Of a stretch of DNA of 64,000 bases, positions 8,324 to 16,333 are shown piece after piece. This DNA is from Microbulbifer pacificus (GTDB lineage Bacteria > Pseudomonadota > Gammaproteobacteria > Pseudomonadales > Cellvibrionaceae). The stretch's first letter is position 1. Each line of letters opens with the position of its first letter. The DNA lies in contig NZ_PREV01000026.1 in assembly GCF_002959965.1 (NCBI RefSeq), positions 716,001-780,000 of the forward strand. The letters are read 5' to 3'. The notes beneath the pieces were generated by a model that saw only the letters and a program-made list of their open reading frames with translations, had not been told where the DNA came from and did no database searches. A program made the position numbers and the translations under genes.

Positions 8324-9520
8324 ATGTTTTTCTCGCACGCACGTAGCGCACTGTACAGCCTGACTCTGGGTCTTCTCACCCTCGTCGGCTGTTCCACCAC
8401 CGAGGTACGCACCACGGCCTACACTCCGCTCACCGTGGAGGATGCCGCCATCGCGGAAAACCGTCTGCTGGATGTGGGGATTGTCCAGTTCGATGCGGGA
8501 CTGGAGCAGGAGGAAGAGCTGGAAGAAGACGATCTGGTATTCCCGGAGTTGCGCCGCGCGGAGTCCCGTTATGTCGCCGTTACACTCGCGGATGCGGTGC
8601 AATCCAGCCAGGGATGGGGGGCGGTACGGGTAATCCCCAGTGAGCGCACCAATATCGATGTTTCCGTCACAGGTAAAATCGTGCAGTCCGACGGCGAAAC
8701 CCTCACCGTGGACGTCACGGTTACCGACTCCCGCGGACAGGTGTGGTTTTCCAGGCAATACACCGAACAGGCTTCCCACTACGCCTATGACCGCAAGCAT
8801 CCTACGGAAGGCGATGCCTTTCAGGGTATTTACAACCGTATTTCCAACGACATGCTGGTATACCGCCAGGGATTATCTGACCAGTACATCGCAGAATTGC
8901 GCACCATTTCCGAAATCAAGTTTGCACAAAGTTTTTCTCCCACTGCTTTTGAGCGCTTTCTGGTACATGACGATAACGGACTCTACAGGCTCACCGCGCT
9001 GCCCGCAGACAACGACCCCATGCTGATGCGTGTACGTCAGATTCGCGAACGGGATTACCTGTTCGTGGACACGCTGCAAGGCTATTACGACACCTTCGTC
9101 AAAACCATGGAAACGCCCTACCAGGAATGGCGTGCAATGAGCTACGAAGAAGTGAAGGAAATGCGTGAGCTAAAACGCAAAGCCCGTAACAACACCATCA
9201 TGGGTGTGGCCGCAATCGTCGGTGGTATTGCCGCCGCCGGCGCCGGTGGCGGAGCCGCAAGACAGGCGGGCAATGTGGCCGTGGCAGGAGGCGGTTATCT
9301 GGTAAAAAGCGGATTCGATCGCCGCGCCGAAGCCAAGATGCATATCGAAGCCCTGCAGGAGCTGGGAGACTCCATGGAAGCGGAGGTGGAACCCCGTATC
9401 GTGGAACTGGAGGACCGCACCGTCACCCTCTCTGGCTCCGTGGAAAATCAGTACCAACAATGGCGCGAACTGCTAAAAGAAATCTATGAAGTGGAAACCG
9501 GTGGCATGAGCGATATCTGA
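8324..9520 (+). CDS. Lipoprotein of unknown function
   Basis: 398 residues. Signal peptide with lipobox LVGCS. Residues of about 30-130 look like a mixed alpha/beta domain of the kind seen in periplasmic ABC-transport auxiliary or LptE-like lipoproteins (ITVTDSRGQVWFSRQY-type strands). The middle is helical and charged. A Gly/Ala-rich hydrophobic stretch (IMGVAAIVGGIAAAGAGGGA, around residue 290) could insert in a membrane or pack in an oligomer. The tail is coiled and acidic. A GGGAGAG ribosome site lies before the ATG. It is preceded and followed by cluster genes on the same strand. I do not recognise the family. Confidence 0.78.
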   Translation: MFFSHARSALYSLTLGLLTLVGCSTTEVRTTAYTPLTVEDAAIAENRLLDVGIVQFDAGLEQEEELEEDDLVFPELRRAESRYVAVTLADAVQSSQGWGAVRVIPSERTNIDVSVTGKIVQSDGETLTVDVTVTDSRGQVWFSRQYTEQASHYAYDRKHPTEGDAFQGIYNRISNDMLVYRQGLSDQYIAELRTISEIKFAQSFSPTAFERFLVHDDNGLYRLTALPADNDPMLMRVRQIRERDYLFVDTLQGYYDTFVKTMETPYQEWRAMSYEEVKEMRELKRKARNNTIMGVAAIVGGIAAAGAGGGAARQAGNVAVAGGGYLVKSGFDRRAEAKMHIEALQELGDSMEAEVEPRIVELEDRTVTLSGSVENQYQQWRELLKEIYEVETGGMSDI

Positions 9521-9545
9521 TCCGCCAACAGCCACTCCGAATACA

Positions 9546-9582
9546 CGCTGTCGGCGGCATTGCATCCATGCCGCCGACAGCG
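9546..9582 (+). repeat. Perfect 15-bp intergenic inverted repeat
   Basis: CGCTGTCGGCGGCAT / ATGCCGCCGACAGCG separated by 7 bases. It is the strongest hairpin inside the cluster. It has no downstream T-run (AAATAACAG follows) and lies between the stop at 9520 and the start at 9604/9616. Confidence 0.75.
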
Positions 9583-9603
9583 ATCTGAAAATAACAGTGA
9601 ACG

Positions 9604-11190
9604 GTGCGGAACATCATGCAATACCGCGATCCATCATCGGACGATGAATCCTTTATCCAGCCCGCCGACCTTTCCTTTGGCGGCACGTCGCAAGCCGATA
9701 GCGCCGGCAGTGCGGCAACCTCCGACCCGAGCCGTCATAGAACGACACTGAGGCGCGCGACGGCAAAGCTGGTCCCCTGGCTGTTGGGCGGAACCATGAT
9801 CTCAGCACTGGTCGGCGTGTTCTGGGTACTGCCGCAGGTTGTGGAAAAGCCAGTAATAAACACCCCGGTTACCACCGGTACCGAACCCTCCCAGCAGAAA
9901 GCCGCACCTAAGGCGGAAGTATCTCCTTACACCGAGGCGGAAATCACCCAACAGCGCCGGGATGTCCAACAGGTGCTGCAGGAAATCCTGCAACTGCAGG
10001 AGGAATTATTGGAGCGCAAGGTAGAGACCTGGGCGGCGGAAGAGTACTTTGCCGCACGCACGCTGGCGGAAGAAGCGGATGGCATTTACCGGCAGCGCAG
10101 ATTCATGGATGCGCTGCAGCAGTATCGCCAGGCACTCACCAGCATGCAGACATTGCGTGACAGCATACCCGAGCGCCTGGAGCAGCACCTGACAGAGGGG
10201 TACGCCGCACTGGATAGCGGTGACGCCGCCGCAGCCCACAAGGCCTTCGACCTGGTGCTGACCATTTCCGAGGGTCATCCTCGTGGCACCAAGGGAAAGT
10301 CCCGCGCGGAATTGTTACCGGAAGTCTGGCCGCAATATACGCAAGGCCAAGACGCGTTTGCGGAAAATGATCTGGATACAGCCAAGGCTGCACTGGAAAA
10401 AGCCCTGAGTCTGGATGCAGAAACTGAACCCGCCAACGCGCTTCTGTCAAAAGTAAACAGCGCTATTCTCGAGCGAGACTACAGTCAGGCCATGTCTGCA
10501 GGTTACGCCGCTATCGCCGCGAGCGACTATGGCAAAGCTCGGGAATTGTTTCAGCAGGCAAAGCGCCTCAAGCCGGCAGCCAAAGACCCGGACGTGGGCC
10601 TGACGCAGGCGGAAAATGGTATTGCCAAAGCCCATCTCGACCACCTGTTTGCCAGCGCTTCAGAGCATGAAATGCAGGAGCAGTGGCACCAGGCGGCAAA
10701 CCAGTATCAAAAGCTGATTGAGCAGGATGGAAGTCTGGTAGAGGCCATCACCGGCAAGGCCCGGGCATCTGCCCGCGCAAAACTCGACGACCAACTCCAG
10801 GACTTACTGAGTGATCCTCTGACCCTCGGCCAGAGTAAACGCAACCAGTATGCGCGTAAGGTGCTGGCGGATGCGCGTGCGCTCAAGGCCGAGACGCCCA
10901 GGTTAGAGGGACAGATAGAACGGCTGGAAAACGCACTGACAAAAGCGCTGATCCCCATCACGGTATTACTGCAATCCGACGCCAGCACCCATGTAACCAT
11001 TTATCACGTCGGGAAACTGGGGAATTTTTCTGAACGGGAAATCGCACTCAAGCCCGGTCGCTATACCGCAGTCGGTACCCGCCAGGGGTATCGGGATGTA
11101 CGCCAGGAGTTTGTCGTCGATCCCTCCTCGGAATCTCCCGTCGTTACCATCCAGTGCGCGGAAAAAATTAACAACGCCAATAATTCCTGA
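9604..11190 (+). CDS. Inner-membrane TPR protein with C-terminal PEGA-like domain
   Basis: 528 residues from GTG 9604; an ATG at 9616 is equally possible because neither has a strong ribosome site. About 60 polar cytoplasmic residues precede one membrane segment (LVPWLLGGTMISALVGVFWV). The periplasmic part starts with a Q/E-rich coiled coil, then several TPR-like repeats (FMDALQQYRQALTSMQTL, DLDTAKAALEKALSLDAE, SDYGKARELFQQAKRLKP). The last 75 residues resemble a PEGA beta domain (VTIYHVGKLGNFSEREIALK, PGRYTAVGTRQGYRDVRQEF). The same N-in/periplasm-out layout recurs in the next gene, so the two may form a scaffold. No enzyme motif. Confidence 0.8.
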   Translation: MRNIMQYRDPSSDDESFIQPADLSFGGTSQADSAGSAATSDPSRHRTTLRRATAKLVPWLLGGTMISALVGVFWVLPQVVEKPVINTPVTTGTEPSQQKAAPKAEVSPYTEAEITQQRRDVQQVLQEILQLQEELLERKVETWAAEEYFAARTLAEEADGIYRQRRFMDALQQYRQALTSMQTLRDSIPERLEQHLTEGYAALDSGDAAAAHKAFDLVLTISEGHPRGTKGKSRAELLPEVWPQYTQGQDAFAENDLDTAKAALEKALSLDAETEPANALLSKVNSAILERDYSQAMSAGYAAIAASDYGKARELFQQAKRLKPAAKDPDVGLTQAENGIAKAHLDHLFASASEHEMQEQWHQAANQYQKLIEQDGSLVEAITGKARASARAKLDDQLQDLLSDPLTLGQSKRNQYARKVLADARALKAETPRLEGQIERLENALTKALIPITVLLQSDASTHVTIYHVGKLGNFSEREIALKPGRYTAVGTRQGYRDVRQEFVVDPSSESPVVTIQCAEKINNANNS

Positions 11191-11645
11191 GTCAGGAAAC
11201 CAACCGACGCGCGGGCAGATCAAAATCCATACAACATGAACGTTGAATGGATTTGAAGTCGCTGCCCGCGGTGCCCTCAGCTTTCCGACCGCCCGCTCAG
11301 ATTCCCCAACCGATCCCGATCCAACTTTGGCGCCAAAGACGCTCCGCAGACGCAGGTTCTGGCAGTGGACGAAATTGTCGTCCCGGTGTCGGTAAAACGA
11401 AAAGAATCACGCCAAAAAGCCTGGTGGTCAGGCTGCCGGCGCGAGAGCGGACTAAGCTGAAATGCGCGGCTCTGCCTTTCGGGCTTTTACTAACCCGAAC
11501 ACCCCGGACAGGAAACCGGTGGTAGCAGCAGCGTCGGAAAAATCAATAAGTACGCAGTAAGGGGCCTCTAGAAATCGTCGCGAACGGACGTCATCAGACG
11601 CACACGCCGCGAGTGTTGAAGAAGTCCCGCAACAGGAAACCATAA
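11191..11645. other. Longest gap inside the envelope cluster
   Basis: 455 bases. The first part is a complex hairpin (11210-11270). The rest contains a plus-strand stretch (about 11278-11456) whose translation in one frame looks protein-like (QVLAVDEIVVPVSVKRKESR) but has no ATG start after the preceding stop at 11254. It could be a decayed gene end. I do not call a gene. GC content stays like that of the neighbours. Confidence 0.35.
11210..11270 (+). repeat. Nested three-tier hairpin
   Basis: Outer stem CGCGGGCAG (11210-11218) / CTGCCCGCG (11262-11270), middle stem AAATCCAT (11223-11230) / ATGGATTT (11247-11254), apical stem CAAC (11232-11235) / GTTG (11242-11245). Together they form a 61-base structured element 20 bases after a stop codon. 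No T-run follows. Confidence 0.7.
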
Positions 11646-13736
11646 ATGACAGCTAAGGAAGCGGTACCCGTTCGCGACAACGAGCCGGCCAGGGACGACA
11701 CCTCCGTCATCCAGCCGATCGGATTCACCCCTGCGCAGGTTTCCACCGGAAGCAACAAACTTCTGCTCTCACCCAAAGCCATCGCTGTGGTCACCTGTCT
11801 CTGCCTCGGCGCACTGATGCTGGTATACCTGTTGGTGGCGCGCTCTCTGATCTTTGAAACCCAACCTGCGGATGCCGATGTTTCCGTCAGCGGTTTTGCC
11901 CTGCGCCTCGGCGACGGCCACCTGGTACTTCCAGGCAAATACTCATACACCGTAACCGCTACCGGTTATCTGCCACAAAGTGGTGAAGTGGAAATCAGCA
12001 GTGACAGCAACAGCCGCCATGCGGTCAAACTTGAGCGCTTGCCAGGACATCTGCAAGTCGTTACCGAGCCGCGTGTGCCGGTGCGTATTCTGGTCAACGG
12101 TGCCGAGGTGGACAGCAGTGATGGTCTGGCGCAATCCATTCCCGCCGGCCGCAAGCGCATTACTGTACTGACAGAGCGCTACCTGCCCTTCAGCAAGGAA
12201 GTGGAGATCGAGGGTCTCGACAATACACAGACGCTGACTGCCAGCCTGCGTCCGGCCTGGGCCAACGTACACATCACCAGCAACCCCGCCGGCGCTACCG
12301 TCAGTGTGGAAGGCAAAATTCTCGGTACCACGCCGCTCACCGCGGAGTTGGTACAGGGTGACCGCGTCGTGGATATCTCATTGCCGGACCACAAAACCGT
12401 ACAGGTTCCCGTGCCAGTCACGGCCGGTGTCGATCAGACCCTGCAGACCGTTGATCTCGCGGCCGCCGATGGCACCCTGAGGGTCGTAAGCACCCCTCCC
12501 GGCGCCAGCATCACCGTCGATGGGGAGTATCGCGGTCAGGCGCCCATGGATGTAGCGCTCTCTTCCAACCGCCGTCACCAACTGCGCTTTTTTCTCGATG
12601 GTTACAGTTCCGTCGAACATACCGTGGACGTGCGAGCCGGCGACCTGCGCGATTTGAATGTGGAGCTCACCGCGGTCTTCGGCGATGTCGCTGTCACCAG
12701 CAGCCCGCCCGAAGCCCAGGTCTTCATCGATGGCAAACTGGCCGGCACGGCCGGTGAAACCTTCACCCTGCCAACCCGCAGCCACACCATTACCGTGCGC
12801 AAGGCGGGATATGAGGATTACCAGACCACCATCGTCCCCTCCAGCAAACTCAAGCAAAGCGTGCGCGCAGTTTTGCTCACCGGTGAGCAGGCTCGCTGGA
12901 GTAATGTGCCCGCGGAGATCACCCACGGCGCAGGCGGGAAAATGCTGCTGATGCGACCTAACTCCGAGTTCACCATGGGGTCATCGCGCCGCGAACAGGG
13001 GCGTCAGGCCAATGAGGTGCTGCGCAAGATATCTCTCACCCGGCCCTTCTATATCGCGACCACAGAAGTCACGAACCGCGAATACCGTCACTACCAGCGC
13101 ATGCACAGCTCCAGTCACGCCAATGGTGTCAGCCTGGATAACGACAGTCTGCCGGTCGTGAATATCAGCTGGAACGATGCCGCGCTTTTCTGCAACTGGC
13201 TGAGTGCCCGCGATGGCTTGAAAGAGGTCTATCGCACGGAGCGGGGACGCGTCGTGGGTTTTGACGCGAGCGCCAATGGCTACCGCATGCCGACAGAAGC
13301 GGAGTGGGCCTGGGCCGCGCGCTATGAACGTGGCTCCATGCGGAAATTCCCATGGGGCGACTCACTGCCCGTGGGTAAAAACTCCGGCAACTACGCCGAT
13401 AGCAGCGCCGGTCAGATCGCCCCCGCTGTACTGCGCACCTATAACGACCGCTATCCCGCAACCGCGCCGGTCGCCAGTTTCAGTCCAAACCACCTGGGGC
13501 TGTTCGATATGGGCGGTAATGTGTCCGAGTGGATTCACGATCTCTATACCATCGGTACCGGCCTTTCCACCAAGGCTGAGGAAAATCCGGTTGGTCCGCA
13601 AGACGGCGATTACCATGTCGTGCGCGGTTCCAGCTGGAAGCACGCGGGCCTTACGGAATTGCGCCTGGCCTACCGCGACTACGGCGCGGAAGCGCGTAAC
13701 GATGTTGGTTTTCGTATAGCACGCTGGGTCAATTGA
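11646..13736 (+). CDS. Inner-membrane PEGA-repeat protein with C-terminal FGE/SUMF1-like domain
   Basis: 696 residues. About 45 cytoplasmic residues are followed by one membrane segment (AIAVVTCLCLGALMLVYLLV). Residues of about 75-415 contain around five PEGA-type repeats (SNPAGATVSVEGKILGTTPL, STPPGASITVDGEYRGQAPM, SSPPEAQVFIDGKLAGT). Residues of about 425-693 are a formylglycine-generating-enzyme-like domain: PNSEFTMGS, TEVTNREYRHYQ, LPVVNISWNDAALFCNWLS, GYRMPTEAEWAWAAR, FDMGGNVSEW, VRGSSW, DVGFRIAR. The catalytic cysteines of true FGE are missing: after GSSW the sequence is KHAGLTELRLAYR. I therefore read it as a binding domain, not an activating oxidase. Its orientation puts both modules in the periplasm. 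Confidence 0.9.
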   Translation: MTAKEAVPVRDNEPARDDTSVIQPIGFTPAQVSTGSNKLLLSPKAIAVVTCLCLGALMLVYLLVARSLIFETQPADADVSVSGFALRLGDGHLVLPGKYSYTVTATGYLPQSGEVEISSDSNSRHAVKLERLPGHLQVVTEPRVPVRILVNGAEVDSSDGLAQSIPAGRKRITVLTERYLPFSKEVEIEGLDNTQTLTASLRPAWANVHITSNPAGATVSVEGKILGTTPLTAELVQGDRVVDISLPDHKTVQVPVPVTAGVDQTLQTVDLAAADGTLRVVSTPPGASITVDGEYRGQAPMDVALSSNRRHQLRFFLDGYSSVEHTVDVRAGDLRDLNVELTAVFGDVAVTSSPPEAQVFIDGKLAGTAGETFTLPTRSHTITVRKAGYEDYQTTIVPSSKLKQSVRAVLLTGEQARWSNVPAEITHGAGGKMLLMRPNSEFTMGSSRREQGRQANEVLRKISLTRPFYIATTEVTNREYRHYQRMHSSSHANGVSLDNDSLPVVNISWNDAALFCNWLSARDGLKEVYRTERGRVVGFDASANGYRMPTEAEWAWAARYERGSMRKFPWGDSLPVGKNSGNYADSSAGQIAPAVLRTYNDRYPATAPVASFSPNHLGLFDMGGNVSEWIHDLYTIGTGLSTKAEENPVGPQDGDYHVVRGSSWKHAGLTELRLAYRDYGAEARNDVGFRIARWVN

Positions 13737-13748
13737 TCCCGGGATCAA
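13733..13748 (+). repeat. 16-bp palindrome over the stop codon
   Basis: TTGATCCC/GGGATCAA, perfect and without a loop, covering the TGA of the PEGA-FGE gene (13734-13736). It may be a transcript-end structure or a protein-binding site. Confidence 0.5.
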
Positions 13749-13767
13749 ATAACAAAGAGGCATTGGT

Positions 13768-14040
13768 ATGCAACGGAAGCAATGCACCACACGGCTGCGG
13801 TTCCTGCCGCTGATGTTGATGATTGGTCTCACTCCGCCCGCATTGGCCCAATCCACCGGCGAGAGCAAAGAAACCGATCAGAAACAGCAGGAAGAAAACG
13901 TCACCGCAAAGCCCGTATCGGTGGATTCCTCAAAAAAGGCGGGCTCAATTAAAGCACAGAGTGCAAAGAGCGCTGACAGCTACGAAGCAACGGAAGAAAT
14001 TTCAGAAGACCTGTCGGTCTCCTACCCGGTGGATATCTAA
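13768..14040 (+). CDS. Small secreted protein of the envelope cluster
   Basis: 90 residues with an N-terminal signal peptide (basic start, hydrophobic LMLMIGLTPPALA, cleavage after ALA). The mature part of about 62 residues is hydrophilic and rich in S, K, E and T, with an acidic end (EEISEDLSVSYPVDI), and is probably disordered. AAAGAGG lies 9 bases before the ATG. It sits between the PEGA-FGE gene and the proton-channel gene in the same orientation. No family recognised. It could be a periplasmic linker or chaperone-like subunit. Confidence 0.65.
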   Translation: MQRKQCTTRLRFLPLMLMIGLTPPALAQSTGESKETDQKQQEENVTAKPVSVDSSKKAGSIKAQSAKSADSYEATEEISEDLSVSYPVDI

Positions 14041-14129
14041 CGATCGTACTTGCGCAAAAGATCCAACGGAAACCAGAGCAATACCCGGGCCTCGCCAAGG
14101 AATGGCCCCAACAAAAAGCGGGAAACCCC

Positions 14130-14924
14130 ATGAAATTCAAGTCCTCAGATTTTATGTTCCAGCTGTTCGCCCTGCTCGGGGCCATCATCCTGGTACACGC
14201 CATCTACGTGGCCATCATCCGTCCCAATGCCGATGCGCTGATTCAGGAACAAATGGCGCGAGAAGAGGCGAGAGAAACCTACATTCAACAGCGTTCGATG
14301 TACATCGTGTTGCGCGACTATGAACAGGAAGCCTGTTTCGTACTGATGCTGTGGGCCATGGCCATCATGGGGCTGAAGGCACGCCGCAGTATGCGCGAGC
14401 GCAAGCTGCTGGATCAGGCACTGCTCAACGTCAGCGAGGGCACCCCCATTCTTCCCGAGGATGCGCGCGACCTGTCGCGTCCAATCCAGGCCCTGCCCGA
14501 AGATGAACGCAATTTCCTGCTACCTCGCGCGCTGCTCACTGCACTGCAACGCTTCGGCTCCACGCGCAATGTGGCCGCGGTGTCCAACTCGGTGAAAGAG
14601 GTATGTGAAACCGAAGGCGACCGCTTGGACAGTGAACTAGCCATGGTGCGCTATATCACCTGGGCCATCCCCTCCATCGGCTTTATCGGCACCGTGCGCG
14701 GTATCGGTGAAGCGCTGGCACAGGCACATCGCGCGGTTGAGGGCGATATCGCCGGGGTTACCGTGAGCCTCGGTGTAGCGTTCAACTCCACCTTCGTCGC
14801 CCTGGTCATCAGTATCGTGATCATGTTTTTCACCCACCAACTGCAGTTGATGCAGGAGCGTCTGGTACTGGATACCCAGAATTACTGCGACAACAACTTG
14901 TTGCGTTTTTTGAAAGTGAGCTGA
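14130..14924 (+). CDS. MotA/TolQ/ExbB-family ion-channel subunit
   Basis: 264 residues with four predicted membrane segments: about 8-29 (FQLFALLGAIILVHAIYVAI), about 70-88 (CFVLMLWAMAIMGL), about 178-198 (AIPSIGFIGTVRGIGEAL) and about 215-240 (SLGVAFNSTFVALVISIVIM). A helical cytoplasmic loop lies between the second and third. The SIGFIGTVRGI signature and the GVAFNSTFVALVIS helix are typical of TolQ/ExbB/MotA proteins, which assemble as pentamers around two TolR/ExbD/MotB subunits to use the proton or sodium gradient. No ExbD follows. Instead, two VWA proteins with ExbD-like anchors lie 1.4 kb downstream and are the likely partners (inference). Confidence 0.85.
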   Translation: MKFKSSDFMFQLFALLGAIILVHAIYVAIIRPNADALIQEQMAREEARETYIQQRSMYIVLRDYEQEACFVLMLWAMAIMGLKARRSMRERKLLDQALLNVSEGTPILPEDARDLSRPIQALPEDERNFLLPRALLTALQRFGSTRNVAAVSNSVKEVCETEGDRLDSELAMVRYITWAIPSIGFIGTVRGIGEALAQAHRAVEGDIAGVTVSLGVAFNSTFVALVISIVIMFFTHQLQLMQERLVLDTQNYCDNNLLRFLKVS

Positions 14925-14952
14925 CCCGACCGGATCACCGATACCCGGGTCA
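14922..14952 (+). repeat. Hairpin over the stop codon of the channel gene
   Basis: TGACCCG (14922-14928, includes the TGA stop) pairs with CGGGTCA (14946-14952), with partial pairing inside the loop. No T-run. Confidence 0.4.
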
Positions 14953-15028
14953 CGTAAAGAGAATGTGTACGAAATAATTCGCGGCTAGCCGGGGAATGGG
15001 TTACCGCAACAGGGAAATAGGAGCTCCC

Positions 15029-16333
15029 ATGAGCAAAGGTGTACTGGAAATCAACGATTGCGGCCTACGGGTCTTTGAAGGCACCAAGGAAGTGCTGGAA
15101 AGCCCCGGCGTGGCCATCGTCAACAACCGCGAGATCATCACCGGCACCGGCGCGCTGATGCGCGCGCGTAGCCACCCCACTCAGGTCAATCATCAGTTCT
15201 GGCGGCGGCTCAGTCTGGAAACGGTGAAATCCACCAACCCTGGCTGCCGCCACCATGCGGACCTGGCTTTTTTCCATCTGAAGGAGATCGCGGGGCTGTG
15301 CGACCTTCCCGATGAAGTGGTGCTCGCGGTTCCCGGCAATTTTACTCGCGAGCAACTGGCATTGCTGCTTGGTGTGGTTAAGGAAAGTCCGTTCAATGTC
15401 GTGGCACTGGCGGATGCCGCCACAGCCTGTATCAGCAGTTGCGCACCCCGTGGCGTGCACCTGCATGTGGAACTGCATCGCCACCAGACACTGGTAAGCC
15501 GCGTGGCTGTGCACGAGCGCGCGGAGCTGGATATCGCAGAAACCGTTACCGATGCTGGTTTGCACCATTTCCAGGAAGCCTGGGCGAGGATATTTACCGA
15601 TGCCTTCATCATGCAGTGCCGCTTTGATCCACTGCACTCCGCAGAGGCGGAGCAACAGCTCTACGATATGCTGCCCCAGTGGATTGCCCGCGCCATGCGC
15701 CAGGGTGAAGTCATGGCGGAACTGGACGATCGCACCGCCAAGGTGAGTCTGCGCCAGCTGCAGGATGCAAGCACTCCGATCCTGTCACGGGTGCGGGCCA
15801 TGATCGAAAATCTCGGTGAAGCCAACAGTGTGGTGTTTGTCTCCCACCGCTGGGCGGAGATTCCCGGCGGTGCTCAGCTGGCGGAACGTATTCACCTTCT
15901 GCCCCACAATGCAGTGGCACTGGCCGCCGACAAACGCTGGCAGGAGATGCATAGCGAAAACGGCAACCTGCGCCTGATTACCGAACTGAGCGCGGCGCCT
16001 GTCAATGACGTCGCTGTGCAGATCAACACAGCCACCGAGGCCGGCGCCACCCACCTGCTGTTCGGTCACCGCGCGCTGGCGGCACAGCAACCGCTGTTCG
16101 TGAGCTGGCAGGAAGGAAAGCTGCAAATCACACCCACGCCGCCAAGCCACCCCGCCGCCACCATCACCCACCATGCGGGCCGCCTGGCACTACGAGTGGA
16201 TGCAGGCGCGCAACTGATGCTGAACGGAAAGGAAATTTCCGCTCCCGTCAGCCTTACCGCCGGCGACCGTATCGGCGCGGCGGATTTTGCAGAAGTCATC
16301 ACAGCGATCAGCGTGGAGCACTATGGCGCGTAA
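15029..16333 (+). CDS. Degenerate actin/Hsp70-fold protein with FHA-like C-terminus
   Basis: 434 residues. I take ATG 15029 (GGAG 5 bases upstream) rather than 14996. The first 330 residues follow the Hsp70/actin layout: strand LEINDCGLRVF (phosphate-1 position), VVLAVPGNFTREQLALLL, then VVALADAATACIS (like NEPTAAAL). The phosphate-2 strand that should carry D-x-G-G-G-T reads HVELHRHQTLVSRV. ATP binding is therefore doubtful. The last 75 residues (LRVDAGAQLMLNGKEI, then LTAGDRIGAADFAEVITAI) look like the final strands of an FHA domain. No signal peptide, so it is cytoplasmic. Its stop overlaps the start of the first VWA gene by 11 bases. Probably a cytoplasmic scaffold or regulator of the channel complex. 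Confidence 0.72.
   Translation: MSKGVLEINDCGLRVFEGTKEVLESPGVAIVNNREIITGTGALMRARSHPTQVNHQFWRRLSLETVKSTNPGCRHHADLAFFHLKEIAGLCDLPDEVVLAVPGNFTREQLALLLGVVKESPFNVVALADAATACISSCAPRGVHLHVELHRHQTLVSRVAVHERAELDIAETVTDAGLHHFQEAWARIFTDAFIMQCRFDPLHSAEAEQQLYDMLPQWIARAMRQGEVMAELDDRTAKVSLRQLQDASTPILSRVRAMIENLGEANSVVFVSHRWAEIPGGAQLAERIHLLPHNAVALAADKRWQEMHSENGNLRLITELSAAPVNDVAVQINTATEAGATHLLFGHRALAAQQPLFVSWQEGKLQITPTPPSHPAATITHHAGRLALRVDAGAQLMLNGKEISAPVSLTAGDRIGAADFAEVITAISVEHYGA

Noticed and set aside
11247..11525. Plus-strand frame of 92 codons in the cluster gap
   Set aside because: Its start lies inside the hairpin, it has no ribosome site, and its composition is Arg/Pro-rich. Another frame looks more protein-like but has no start.
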